From positions 1-64,000 of the forward strand of contig CAZENE010000004.1 of the NCBI GenBank assembly GCA_964513565.1: a stretch of DNA of 64,000 bases, written 5' to 3'. The notes beneath the pieces are model-generated. The model was not told the origin of the DNA, ran no database searches, and worked only from the letters and a program-made list of their open reading frames with translations. Of the stretch, positions 8,441 through 16,884 are shown one piece after another. The translations under genes were made by a program, and so were the position numbers. Each line of letters opens with the position of its first letter. Position 1 is the stretch's first letter. Source of the DNA: Delta-02 sp964513565. GTDB taxonomy: Bacteria; Desulfobacterota; Syntrophorhabdia; Syntrophorhabdales; Syntrophorhabdaceae.

Positions 8441-9076
8441 TCACAGTTTGAAGAGGGGCAGAGCCATGGCGACACCACCAACGAAAAAGCAAATCACTGC
8501 AATCCACGATGCCACGTTGAGCTGAAGGGTTCCGCTGATGCCGTGGCCGCTGGTGCAACCTCCGGCCAGCCGCGCCCCAAATGCCATCAGCATGCCGCCG
8601 GGAAAGGCGACGGCAGCACGCAACGCAACGCTGTCGCCGAAGCGTGCCTCCCATATTGGCGGCAGCCATTCGTTGGCGAATTCGCCGCCCGTCAGGGCAG
8701 CAATCGCGCCACCGACGATGGCTGCGACCACGAAGACGAATCCCCAGCTCACGCGCGGCGGCTTATCTTTGAAATAGGTGAGCGATGCCATGTGGCGGGG
8801 TGCGATGAGTCTACCGAGAAAGCCCGCGAGCTGCGCGTAAAATGAGGAGGCGCCGATGGGGTTATCGGAAAAGTAGAATGTTAGCCAGGAAAGCACTCCA
8901 ATGGCCGCGCCGACAAGATAGGGTGACCAGGCCGGTCGCGGATAGTCGAGCGCGTGCACGGCTGTCCCCGCATCGGCCACAGCGCATATGAGCAGGAGAG
9001 CAAGACTGCCAATGAGATAAGCAGCACACCTCGGAATCAATTGACCGGGAGAACGCGTATTCATGCGTGAGTTCAT
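8441..9076 (-). CDS. YeeE/YedE-family sulfur transport protein (half-size, first)
   Basis: The protein has 211 residues. It carries an N-terminal membrane helix, a LTFYFSDNPIGASSFYA motif and, near the C terminus, MLMAFGARLAGGCTSGHGIS with the conserved Cys of the family. The start at 9076 is supported by GAAGGAGGAGAAGAA. The frame is also open upstream, into a broken metallo-beta-lactamase/rhodanese gene, so an automatic caller would merge the two into a false 422-residue fusion. The stop of that broken gene in its own frame overlaps this ATG (ATGA), showing an older translational coupling. Confidence 0.85.
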   Translation of the reverse strand: MNSRMNTRSPGQLIPRCAAYLIGSLALLLICAVADAGTAVHALDYPRPAWSPYLVGAAIGVLSWLTFYFSDNPIGASSFYAQLAGFLGRLIAPRHMASLTYFKDKPPRVSWGFVFVVAAIVGGAIAALTGGEFANEWLPPIWEARFGDSVALRAAVAFPGGMLMAFGARLAGGCTSGHGISGTLQLNVASWIAVICFFVGGVAMALPLFKL

Positions 9077-9709
9077 TTCTTCTCCTCCTTCTCGAGCTCC
9101 TTTTCGACCGGGAATCCGGCATTCTTCCATGCTTGCCAGCTTCCGGGAATGTTGCAGACGGAGCCGAACCCTTGCTGCTGCAAAATGCTGGTCGCGGTGC
9201 TCGCGCGTTAGCCGCTGTCGCAATAGACGGCCGTCGCTTCTGCCGAGGAGGTCGGGACGCCCGGCGGAACCGACGAACAGCGAGTCCCCGGTGAGTACTC
9301 CCCGAGGAACGCCCGGGTGATCTTCTTCCGTTAGAAGATAAGCAAGGTGCTCCGGCGTGTGGCCGGGCGTGTGCCGAGCGGTAATGAGAACGAAGCCGAG
9401 CATGAAGTTGTCTCCATCTGCGATCTTCTCATGGTCGAAACCGTATCGCGCGCCTCCTTCCTGACTGAGGTATATTTTCGCTGACTCAACACGCGCACAG
9501 AGTTCACGCGCGCCACTGACGAAATCGACATGGATGTGTGTTTCAAAAATGTGCGTAATCGACACCTGCTTCTCGTGGGCGAGTTGCAGGTAGCAGTCAG
9601 CGTCCGCACGCGGATTGAGCACTGCAGCTGCACCTTCGGAATCGTCGCCGATCAGATAGGAAAGCTGGGCGATAGCGTCGGTTTGAATGCTTTCAAAAAT
9701 TAGTGCCAT
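9073..9709 (-). pseudogene. Persulfide-dioxygenase-like MBL fold plus rhodanese, internally deleted
   Basis: Residues 1-155 are the N-terminal part of an ETHE1/Blh-type metallo-beta-lactamase (FETHIHVDFVSGARELCAR, HTPGHTPEHLAYLL, GDSLFVGSAGRPDLLG). The sequence then jumps, one frame off, to the end of a rhodanese domain: TAVYCDSG, an in-frame TAA where the loop normally has Tyr, then RASTATSILQQQGFG and WQAWKNAGFPVEKELE. Complete homologues are about 460 residues, so over 200 residues are gone. The active enzymes oxidise glutathione persulfide to sulfite. Deletion, frameshift and stop together make this a clear pseudogene. Confidence 0.8.
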
Positions 9710-9748
9710 AAGGGTTCCTATTTTTCATGTTTAGCCACAAAATCAGAG

Positions 9749-10030
9749 TCATACTTTCCCCTCAACCGCCAACCCCTTCTTGCAGGCGTCAACGCTGCCG
9801 AAAGATGCTTCTATTCTCTGTTTGAGTGCAACGGATGGTTCGCCCCCGCCCTTTGGTCTCATGCTATTCCAGTAGAACGTGTGGTTCCATGCTTGTAACG
9901 CCTTATTGAAGATAGCGTTCTTGTCTGCTTTGCCGGCTGTCTAGGTGATTAATTTCTCCAACGACAGGCTCACAAATTCCTGCAATATGCTTGTTCAGAT
10001 TGTCCACATCGTTTGAGACCTGTTTTCCGT
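9749..10030 (-). pseudogene. Fe/Mn superoxide dismutase remnant
   Basis: The minus strand reads TAGKADKNAIFNKALQAWNH followed by TFYWNSMRPKGGGEPS and ASFGSVDACKKGLAVEGKV to a stop at 9749. This is the centre of an Fe/Mn superoxide dismutase, including the metal-ligand His of the WNHTFYWNSM motif. Upstream, DNLNKHIAG is in another frame. The C-terminal half with the remaining metal ligands is missing. It lies just upstream of the broken persulfide-dioxygenase gene and so belongs to the same decayed stretch. Confidence 0.7.
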
Positions 10031-10211
10031 TTTCGTGTGAAGAGGTTCGAAGAGGGGTTCTAACTCCTTCGACTCAGATGTGTCCCTTCACCTACTCGTT
10101 GCCTGGGTTACCCGCCTTTAGTATAACTAAATCACACTTTTTCTGGCTGTCAAGCATCGCTTAAGTATTATTTCTGTAAGCAGCTAAATTCTAATTTCCC
10201 GGAGGACATGC

Positions 10212-10475
10212 ATGAAGAAACTGAACATTACAGTTATTGTTTTTGCGGGAGCAGCGTTTGTTTTTTTGCGGCGTCCGGAATGCAGGCGGCATTTGGGGTC
10301 GACGCTCCTGCGAAGATCGAAAAGATCGGTAAAACAACCAGTTCCGCAAGAAACGAAAATTATGAACAAAACAGACAAAACGCCCAAGGCCAAAACAATG
10401 CCAAATGGAGCGGACAAGGCGAAAGGTAAAGCCGGCGCCACGAAAGGCTTAAAGATCGATGACGAACATTCGTAG
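10212..10475 (+). CDS. Small Lys-rich protein with signal-like N terminus, possible frameshift
   Basis: The 87-residue frame starts after CCCGGAGGACATGC with MKKLNITVIVFAGAAFVF, a good start for a signal peptide. It then turns into LRRPECRRHLG, unlike a signal-peptide end. One base out of frame, after a run of seven T, the sequence reads FAASGMQAAFGVDAPAKIEK, a much better cleavage region. The tail of the first frame (TPKAKTMPNGADKAKGKAG) also looks like protein. A frameshifted small exported protein is the best reading. A terminator follows 30 nt after the stop. Confidence 0.4.
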   Translation: MKKLNITVIVFAGAAFVFLRRPECRRHLGSTLLRRSKRSVKQPVPQETKIMNKTDKTPKAKTMPNGADKAKGKAGATKGLKIDDEHS

Positions 10476-10502
10476 GCCGTCAAGAGCGGTCGCATAATAA
10501 TT

Positions 10503-10537
10503 AACCGCCGGTTATATCTGCCGGCGGTTTTATTTTT
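10503..10537 (+). terminator. Rho-independent terminator
   Basis: A 9-bp perfect stem (AACCGCCGG with CCGGCGGTT), a 9-nt loop and a following T-rich run (TTTTATTTTT). It lies just downstream of the small plus-strand gene. Confidence 0.85.
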
Positions 10538-10704
10538 GCTTTAGCCCTAATCTATCCGTTTTATCCGGGGCAGCATTGAATTGTTGAACTGCTATCTGTC
10601 CGATTCCTCGTTAATAATGTATGGAATTTTGTTGTTCACGTTTTTCCCATTAATGGACTCATAGATAGTTTGTTGACTGACCTTGAAGCCTAGTTTGGAT
10701 ACTA

Positions 10705-11853
10705 TTATTGATTCCTTACCTCAGACTTTTGACGCCATCCTGCGGGATTGCACACCCAGACTTCAATGCCGGAAATGCGTTTTGCATGACCTGTATCGGA
10801 AACCGGGGATATGACATAATTATTGCCCTTCGGATACAGGGTTCGAAACAGCTTGAGGCCCGATGGCTCGAAATGATCTGGAGACCATTTACATTCAATA
10901 GCATCCACCTCATCCCGTGTTCGGGGAATTATAAAATCAACCTCCCTGTCGTCGGCCGTTCTCCAATACTGAATTGGCGCGATAGGGACGTGTGCCTGGA
11001 GATATTCGAGTACAACATGCTCCCATAAGGAACCGTAATCATCCGGCCTCAGGGGATCCCATCCCCTCGCAAAGCTCACAAAACCGGAATCGAAACCGTA
11101 GATTTTAGGCATTTTGACCAATTCCTTCTGTCCGCTTCTGTGAAATGGCCGGACAACGGTTATGGCCTGTGTCGCTTCGAGCGCTCTTAAGTGATCTGCG
11201 ATAGTCGGCCGGCTAATCCCGAGAGCACCCGATGTCTTGGAGATTTCGAACTGCCCGCCGCTTTGCCTTAGAAGATATTCAAAGAGCATATTGAATTTAC
11301 CGGGATCCCGGAAGGCAAATAATTGTTGGATATCACCCGCAAAAAAGGAATCCATCCATTCGCGGTAAAAGCCCATCGGCTTTGCATCGGCAAGAAGAGG
11401 TTGAGGCAGGCCCCCGTGGTAGAGACGCCGGTTAATTGTTGCTCCGAACGCGGGCAACTCATCCCAGAGAACGGGCGTGAGATGAACGAGACGCTTTCTC
11501 CCGGTCAGAGTGTCCTTGAATTTGTTACTTGCGGCTGTCGAAGAACCCGTTGCAATGATCTTCAAATGGGGAAAGACATCAGCCCCGATCTTGAGGACCA
11601 TGCTGGGATCCGGAAGACGGTGGACCTCATCGAAAATAACAACAGGCCTGTCGCAATTACGGTAAAATAATTCGGGATCGGCTACCATGCCCGACGACGA
11701 TGGAAGGTCACAATTGACATAGAGAGCCTGGTCCGAGCTAAAGGTCCGAACAAGAGTCGTCTTTCCTATCCTCCGAACTCCGGCGAGCCATGCTATGGGC
11801 GCCTCTATCCAGCTTGCTTCTATGCGATTGATCCAGAACGGTCTGTCTATCAT
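10705..11853 (-). CDS. AAA+ ATPase with DUF4143 C-terminal domain
   Basis: The protein has 382 residues. Walker A is GVRRIGKTTLV near residue 25, Walker B is VVIFDEVHRL, and a sensor-1-like IIATGSST follows. The second half is a DUF4143 domain: a winged-helix segment (SGALGISRPTIADHLRALEA) and a nuclease-like end (YWRTADDREVDFII, then AIECKW). The D-E-K arrangement is that of a PD-(D/E)XK fold. These abundant ATPases are often mobile and of unknown role. The gene stands alone between remnants. Confidence 0.85.
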   Translation of the reverse strand: MIDRPFWINRIEASWIEAPIAWLAGVRRIGKTTLVRTFSSDQALYVNCDLPSSSGMVADPELFYRNCDRPVVIFDEVHRLPDPSMVLKIGADVFPHLKIIATGSSTAASNKFKDTLTGRKRLVHLTPVLWDELPAFGATINRRLYHGGLPQPLLADAKPMGFYREWMDSFFAGDIQQLFAFRDPGKFNMLFEYLLRQSGGQFEISKTSGALGISRPTIADHLRALEATQAITVVRPFHRSGQKELVKMPKIYGFDSGFVSFARGWDPLRPDDYGSLWEHVVLEYLQAHVPIAPIQYWRTADDREVDFIIPRTRDEVDAIECKWSPDHFEPSGLKLFRTLYPKGNNYVISPVSDTGHAKRISGIEVWVCNPAGWRQKSEVRNQ

Positions 11854-12175
11854 GTAAGTATACTTAACAAATAATTGGATAAAATGTCAAGTATGGTTAC
11901 AAATTAGTAATGTATCGTTCTTTGTGTCACAGACAAAAACTGGCGCGACATCCTCGCATCGAACACGGGATCCCAAGACCAAACAATATGCCAAAGAACG
12001 CCTCGTCCTGCTGGGGAATTAGAAACAGGCGATGGGCGAGGAGGCCTTGTCTTTACCAACTTACCAGAGATCATCTGCGGGGTGGGTCATTTTTCGGTGA
12101 TCATTTGCCCGTTAGGTGGGTCAGTTTTAGGTTATCACAACCAAGCGGTTTTGCTGTAGCGCTTTAGAACTACTT
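11854..12175. other. Intergenic stretch with no supported gene
   Basis: No gene is convincing here. The DUF4143 gene probably reads leftward from a promoter near 11860-11900 (AT-rich), and the right part holds the IS21-like repeats listed separately. Confidence 0.5.
12081..12137. repeat. Two direct repeats resembling an IS21-type end
   Basis: GGTGGGTCATTTTTCGGTGA (from 12081) and GGTGGGTCAGTTTTAGGTTA (from 12115) are 23-bp related repeats with a 34-bp period. Repeated motifs of this kind occur inside IS21-family termini. No transposase coding sequence is next to them, so at most an end remains. Confidence 0.35.
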
Positions 12176-14197
12176 TTATTTCTTGTCAAGGATCTTTCGA
12201 AGAATTCTTGAAAATTCTTTTTTCGTCAAAGGTTTCAGGAAGAAGGCATCCACGCCGGCCGATTTCGCAGATTCAGAATTTACGGCATCGCTGAATCCGG
12301 TAAGGAGGATAAATGGAACTGCTTTGATGGATTTCACGGCCTTGGATAATTGCAGGCCGGTCATTTCAGGCATCGTCTGGTCGCTGATCAATATGTCGAA
12401 AGAATCGGGATCCATCTTGAAGAGATCGAGAGCATTCATGCTATTCGTTGTTGCCGTTACGTGATATCCCAGGGATTCGAGCATTCGTTTTGCCATATCA
12501 AGGATAAATTCCTCATCATCGACAAAAAGAACTCTCTCAGTCCCTGTCTTTAACTTCTGTATCCTTTTCGCAGTCTCTTTGGTTTCTATCTCTGTTTTGG
12601 GCAAGTAAACGTTAAAAGTCGCGCCCTTGCCCGGCTGACTGTCAACAGTAATGATCCCGCCATGACCCGTTACGATTCCATGAACTACCGACAGTCCAAG
12701 CCCGGTTCCATGTCCCCGCTTTTTTGTGGTGAAAAAAGGTTCGAAGATTCTTTCCAGGATTTCCGGCGGCATTCCTTTGCCCGAGTCTGTTATTGATATC
12801 AGGATGTAGGGGCCGTTGCGAAGACCGGGTACGATATTTTCGATTTCCACGTGATAATCCACGATTCTGATTCCGAGAGTGCCGCCAACGGGCATAGCAT
12901 CCGAGGCATTCGTGCAGAGATTTATAATAACCTGTTGTATTTGTGTCGGATCGGCAATGAGAATAGCAGAAGCATTGTCTATCTCCAGATTTATCTTTAC
13001 CGTCGTCGGTATGGAAGCCCGGATAAGATTCATAGTTTCTTCAACAATGTCCTTTATCCGAACAACTTTTTTTACCTGGCCGCCTTTTCTGCTGAATGCC
13101 AACATTTGCTTCACTAGGTCGCGGCCCCGAAGCCCTGATTTATGTACCTTCTCGAGATTGTGCCGGTTCGGACTACCCGGAGGCAGGTCTTCGAGAACTA
13201 TCTCGGAAAAACCAATGATTGCAGCCAGAATATTATTGAAGTCGTGGGCAATTCCACCGGCCATCGTTCCCAACGCTTCCATCTTTTGGGAATGACGGAG
13301 TTGATGCTCAAGCCGCTCTTTTTCAGCCTGCGCCTTGCGGGATTCTGTAAGATCGACCAAGATGCCTCGTATACCCGACACTTTTTCTTCATGTTCAATC
13401 TTTCCGGCCCTCACAAAAACGGGAAACTCCGTACCCGCCTTGCGGCGAACTGTATATTCATCCTCAACCACTCCACCCCTTACTATTTCGGCTATATCAT
13501 TTTGAGTCCTCGCAAACTCGCTCTCTGCAGCGATATCTTTCAGTTGCAGTCCTTTTTCGAAGTCTTCCTGAGTCCACTGGAATATTTCCAGGGTCCTGCG
13601 ATTGGCGTAGAGAACACGACCTTCCGTATCGACCTCGAAAACGCCTTCAGGTAACAACTCGACGAGATCCCGGAATCTCTGGCGAGACTCTTCCAATTCC
13701 GCCGTTCTTTCCTGAACACGGAGTTCCAGATTGTCGCGTGATCGCAAAACCTCGGCTTCCAGGCATTTCCGCTCTGAAATATCCCGAATAATGGCAAGTT
13801 CCGCCTTCTTTCCCCGGTATGATATGTGACCCACATTTATCTCGGCGTCGGCAGGTCTTCCATCCGCACGTTTCAAAACAGCTTCGTAGAAATTTGGCAC
13901 GGTCTCCCCAGCCTTGCGGCGCCGATATCTATCCGCTATTTTCTGCAAATCCGTTTGGTAGACATGGTCCATAATGGATGTCCCGACTATCGCATCCACG
14001 GTGCTTCCATCTAGTTCTGCCATCTTTGGGTTTGCGTAGACTACTGTGCCGTCCTGAACGATGATTATCCCGTCATTTGCGTTCTCAACCAAAGTTCGAT
14101 ACTTTTCTTCACTTTCTTTTAGGGCAGCCTGGGCTCCCGTGAATTGTTCATCGCATCCTGCAATCGGAGGTTTCGGGTTCTCGATATTATTGCTCAT
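12176..14197 (-). CDS. Hybrid sensor histidine kinase, PAS-PAS-HisKA-HATPase-REC
   Basis: The protein has 673 residues and no membrane segments, so it is cytoplasmic. Two PAS domains (about residues 25-150 and 180-300) are followed by HisKA with the phospho-acceptor in GGIAHDFNNILAAIIGFSEI, a HATPase domain with N, G1 and G2 boxes (NLCTNASDAM, DSGKGMP, GHGTGLGLSVV) and a C-terminal receiver with DD acidic pair and phospho-acceptor Asp in ILISDQTMP. The H-D-F-N-N motif is typical of kinases passing phosphate to the attached receiver. No DNA-binding partner is adjacent, so its target is unknown. The start at 14197 has weak AGGG; an ATG 11 codons earlier is the alternative. Confidence 0.88.
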   Translation of the reverse strand: MSNNIENPKPPIAGCDEQFTGAQAALKESEEKYRTLVENANDGIIIVQDGTVVYANPKMAELDGSTVDAIVGTSIMDHVYQTDLQKIADRYRRRKAGETVPNFYEAVLKRADGRPADAEINVGHISYRGKKAELAIIRDISERKCLEAEVLRSRDNLELRVQERTAELEESRQRFRDLVELLPEGVFEVDTEGRVLYANRRTLEIFQWTQEDFEKGLQLKDIAAESEFARTQNDIAEIVRGGVVEDEYTVRRKAGTEFPVFVRAGKIEHEEKVSGIRGILVDLTESRKAQAEKERLEHQLRHSQKMEALGTMAGGIAHDFNNILAAIIGFSEIVLEDLPPGSPNRHNLEKVHKSGLRGRDLVKQMLAFSRKGGQVKKVVRIKDIVEETMNLIRASIPTTVKINLEIDNASAILIADPTQIQQVIINLCTNASDAMPVGGTLGIRIVDYHVEIENIVPGLRNGPYILISITDSGKGMPPEILERIFEPFFTTKKRGHGTGLGLSVVHGIVTGHGGIITVDSQPGKGATFNVYLPKTEIETKETAKRIQKLKTGTERVLFVDDEEFILDMAKRMLESLGYHVTATTNSMNALDLFKMDPDSFDILISDQTMPEMTGLQLSKAVKSIKAVPFILLTGFSDAVNSESAKSAGVDAFFLKPLTKKEFSRILRKILDKK

Positions 14198-14458
14198 GTT
14201 TATATTCCCTAAAATATGCTTGGGATGCATGATGCCGGAGATTCAAGTCGGATTATTTCGGAGAGATGATTGTTGGGACCGGACCTCGCTTTATGCCTAC
14301 ATATTATTTTGCTTGACATAATATATGTATTTTAAAGGAAAAAGAAACCAGGCATCATAGAGGGCGGAGAAGAATGAGTCGTGTGTGAAACAAAAGGAAT
14401 AGTGACATGCTGTTGTCGCCTCGGCTTGATACAATTGTCATGAAGGAGGGTCATCATA

Positions 14459-14614
14459 ATGCCGCGGTACACATTCAACATTGATGAATCGGATTACGGG
14501 ATAGTTGACACCCACGGTATCGATGACGCACTATCGCTTTGGCATCATGGTATCATCGGGATGGGGTCGGATGGTTCAACATCCGCAGAAAGTATCTGGA
14601 TTCAGGCCCAGTAG
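14459..14614 (+). CDS. Small unknown protein, 51 residues
   Basis: A strong AAGGAGGG sits 9 nt before ATG 14459. The frame encodes MPRYTFNIDESDYGIVDTHG and then a segment rich in Asp, His and Gly, ending at TAG 14614. The beginning recalls small MPRYxF-type proteins but I cannot place it in a family. Good ribosome site and a balanced composition argue for translation; length argues for caution. Confidence 0.4.
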   Translation: MPRYTFNIDESDYGIVDTHGIDDALSLWHHGIIGMGSDGSTSAESIWIQAQ

Positions 14615-14942
14615 TTGGCGATATGGAACCGCCCACGGGCATGCGTTATCATCCTCATGCCCGCGTAGCCCTGAACGAGAGCCTGTTCAGGGAAGCCGCG
14701 GGGATTTAACCCATGCGGAGTGTCACGTGTCCTGCTTAGGACACCTGGAGGACGAAAAGAGAAGGATGAGTGACAATCGCGATAGCAGACGCAGCGATAA
14801 AACACCCGCGAGGTGTATCATCGGAAAGGTACTGGCAGTACTGATCATCAGCACCATTGCCGCTTCGGAACATGTCAATGAAAATGAGACACTTTTATAG
14901 AATATTTAGTGTAGCTCCCCCTCGCTTTTTAATGACGGTTTA

Positions 14943-15905
14943 TTAATCCATACTTCGTGCGGCACAACCATGGGTTTTGGTATCCTCCCCTTGAACCGGT
15001 TCCGGATGTTCTTCATAGGCGGCAACAAGCACTTTCTCGCGTGCGTTAATGATGTCGTCTTCTCTTCCATAATGGACATCTTCCGGTGTCAACAGACCCA
15101 AACCTGAATGATAATGTTCGGTATTGTACCAGGGAAAAAAGGTCTGGCAGAATGCCCTTGCATCTTCTACGGAACCGAATCTGTCGGGGAATTCAGGCCT
15201 GTATTTCATGGTTTTGAACTGGGATTCTGAATAGGGATTGTCATTGCTGACAGAAGGCCTTGAATGACTTTTTGTAACACCGAGATCGGCAAGAAGGAAG
15301 GCAACCGGTTTTGAGGTCATGCTTGATCCCCTGTCTGCATGAATCAGAAGCTGACCCGGTTTTATTGACTGCTTCTCCATGGTCTCTTTTATTAATTTAC
15401 GGGCAAGGACAGCAAGTTCTCTATGCGCTATCATCCAGCCTGCAACGTAACGGCTGAAGATGTCGAGAATCACATAAAGATAATAATAGGTCCACTTTAC
15501 CGGTCCTTTCAGTTTTGTAATATCCCAGGACCAGACTTCATTGGGGGCTGTTGCAAGGAGCTCCGGTTTTGTATAGTGAGGACGGATCAACTGATTTCTT
15601 CTCTCTTTTACCTCTCCTTCCTTTTCCAGGATCCGGTACATAGTGCGGATAGAGCAGATATATTTATTTTCATCGAGAAGTTTTGTGTAGACCTCCTGCG
15701 GGGCTTTATCGATAAAACGGTCCTCATGAAGGATATCAAGCACATCGCTTCGTTCAGAAGCAGAAAGGGCGAGAGGGGGTGCAGGGCGAGACGTTTTCTC
15801 CGTTACAGGTGCAATCCACCGATAAAAACCGGCACGAGATACATCGAGGGCCGTACAGGCTTTTTTGATACCCACTTCATTTCCCAGCGCGTATACGGCA
15901 TTCAT
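14943..15905 (-). CDS. IS3-family transposase OrfB
   Basis: The protein has 320 residues. An N-terminal HTH_21 segment (LHEDRFIDKAPQEVYTKL) is followed by an rve integrase core with Asp in VWSWDITKLKGP, Asp in LLIHADRGSS and Glu in NPYSESQFKTMKY. The C-terminal WYNTEHYHSGLGLLTPEDVH is standard. It is the catalytic half of the transposase, joined to OrfA by frameshifting in this family. It looks intact. Confidence 0.9.
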   Translation of the reverse strand: MNAVYALGNEVGIKKACTALDVSRAGFYRWIAPVTEKTSRPAPPLALSASERSDVLDILHEDRFIDKAPQEVYTKLLDENKYICSIRTMYRILEKEGEVKERRNQLIRPHYTKPELLATAPNEVWSWDITKLKGPVKWTYYYLYVILDIFSRYVAGWMIAHRELAVLARKLIKETMEKQSIKPGQLLIHADRGSSMTSKPVAFLLADLGVTKSHSRPSVSNDNPYSESQFKTMKYRPEFPDRFGSVEDARAFCQTFFPWYNTEHYHSGLGLLTPEDVHYGREDDIINAREKVLVAAYEEHPEPVQGEDTKTHGCAARSMD

Positions 15906-16309
15906 GATGTCTCCCCGCCTTCCCCTTTCAGGAGATCGGCCACTTTTTGTTGGACATCGATAATGAGTTCGGCCTGTTTGAGCTTGCGGGCAAGTTTTGC
16001 ATTTTCCTTTTCCAGCTCCGCTATACGGCGGATATTGGGATCGGGCCTCTGAGGTCCTCTCTTTTTAGGGGTAAGACCATTTTCAGCCTGACGTCTCCAC
16101 TTTGCAATGTTTGAATAATAGAGGCCTTCACGTCTGAGCAAGGCACCGAGCTGACCCGGCTGAGTGCATAATTCCGCTTCTTTGAGGATACGGGATTTAT
16201 ATGCCGCCGTGAATTTACGCCGTCCTGCTTTTTCTGTCACCTCCGGATCGGGAACGGCTTTTATTTCTGCTCTTCCGCTTTTTGCTGACATTGAATCCTT
16301 GTCTTCCAT
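15902..16309 (-). CDS. IS3-family transposase OrfA
   Basis: The protein has 135 residues. The helix-turn-helix region (KFTAAYKSRILKEAELC, then GLYYSNIAKWRRQAENGL) is followed by a leucine-zipper-like coil (RIAELEKENAKLARKLKQAE). It binds the IS ends and dimerises with OrfAB. The start codon is far from the right inverted repeat by about 55 bp, normal for IS3 elements. Confidence 0.88.
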   Translation of the reverse strand: MEDKDSMSAKSGRAEIKAVPDPEVTEKAGRRKFTAAYKSRILKEAELCTQPGQLGALLRREGLYYSNIAKWRRQAENGLTPKKRGPQRPDPNIRRIAELEKENAKLARKLKQAELIIDVQQKVADLLKGEGGETS

Positions 16310-16364
16310 TCTGATCTTTCCTTCCCGCCCTTAGAGGCTAAACTATTGGGTGGAAAGTGTCTCA

Positions 16365-16667
16365 TATATATTGGCACAGAGGGCTTTGTCACTGAGCCTC
16401 CCAGCGGGAGCCGGTGAAGAGCTTATCTACGACCGCGATTACAACCTCAAATACCGCATCGACGAGAGCGGCCGCATCTACGACAGGGACTGGAATCGAA
16501 AGGGCAGGATAGAAAAAGATAAGGTCTACGATGAGAACTACAACCTCAAATACAGGATTGAGGGCGACGGAGTCTACGACAAAAACTGGAAATTGAAATA
16601 CCACCGGGACGGGGACCAAATCTACGATAGGAATTATAACCTTAAAGGGACGATAAGAGGGCGGTAA
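16365..16667 (+). pseudogene. Protein of tandem YDRDYNLKYRI-type repeats, 5' end cut by IS
   Basis: The frame enters from the IS right end and runs to a stop at 16667. After a segment resembling the end of a signal peptide (LSLSLPAGAGEE) come five degenerate repeats of about 17-20 residues: IYDRDYNLKYRIDES, IYDRDWNRKGRIEKD, VYDENYNLKYRIEGD, VYDKNWKLKYHRDGD and IYDRNYNLKGTIRGR. The pattern suggests a secreted beta-rich repeat protein, similar in spirit to YD or WG repeats. The only nearby ATG (16350) is inside the IS terminal repeat, so the natural start is missing. Function unknown. Confidence 0.6.
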
Positions 16668-16884
16668 AAGGACCTGTCCTACGGGGTGCCCTATGTCCTG
16701 AATACCTATCTGGCACGAGCCGTCACTGATGTCAATATTAAGTTTGATCCAGCGTTTATCAGACGCAATGGCAACGATCAAGGGAATTAATTTATGCTGG
16801 AACAGTCCCGCCTTCCACAAGCAGCAGGCCTTGCCAAACGTTCTGCCTGTGCTGGTTGCCAGATCGAGTTCTTAAAATTGCCCA

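Larger units (their letters stand above)
14885..16364 (-). mobile_element. IS3-family insertion sequence, 1480 bp, apparently complete
   Basis: The ends are inverted repeats beginning TGAGACACTTT on both sides. Minus-strand OrfA (15902-16309) and OrfB (14943-15905) overlap by 4 nt and appear intact, with DDE residues present. No target-site duplication is evident. The left flank interrupts an open frame beginning at ATG 14766, and the right flank cuts the 5' end of a repeat-containing protein, so insertion or a later deletion damaged one or both. Confidence 0.85.

Noticed and set aside
10592..10715. HTH-like C-terminal fragment (minus strand)
   Set aside because: SKLGFKVSQQTIYESINGK looks a little like an HTH regulator tail, but it is about 40 codons long, has no start and overlaps the end of the ATPase gene.
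14766..14884. N-terminal part of a gene interrupted by the IS
   Set aside because: The frame from ATG 14766 has a membrane-like segment (GKVLAVLIISTIAAS), and might be the start of the repeat protein at 16365, but frame and target duplication could not be matched, so I did not list it as a gene.
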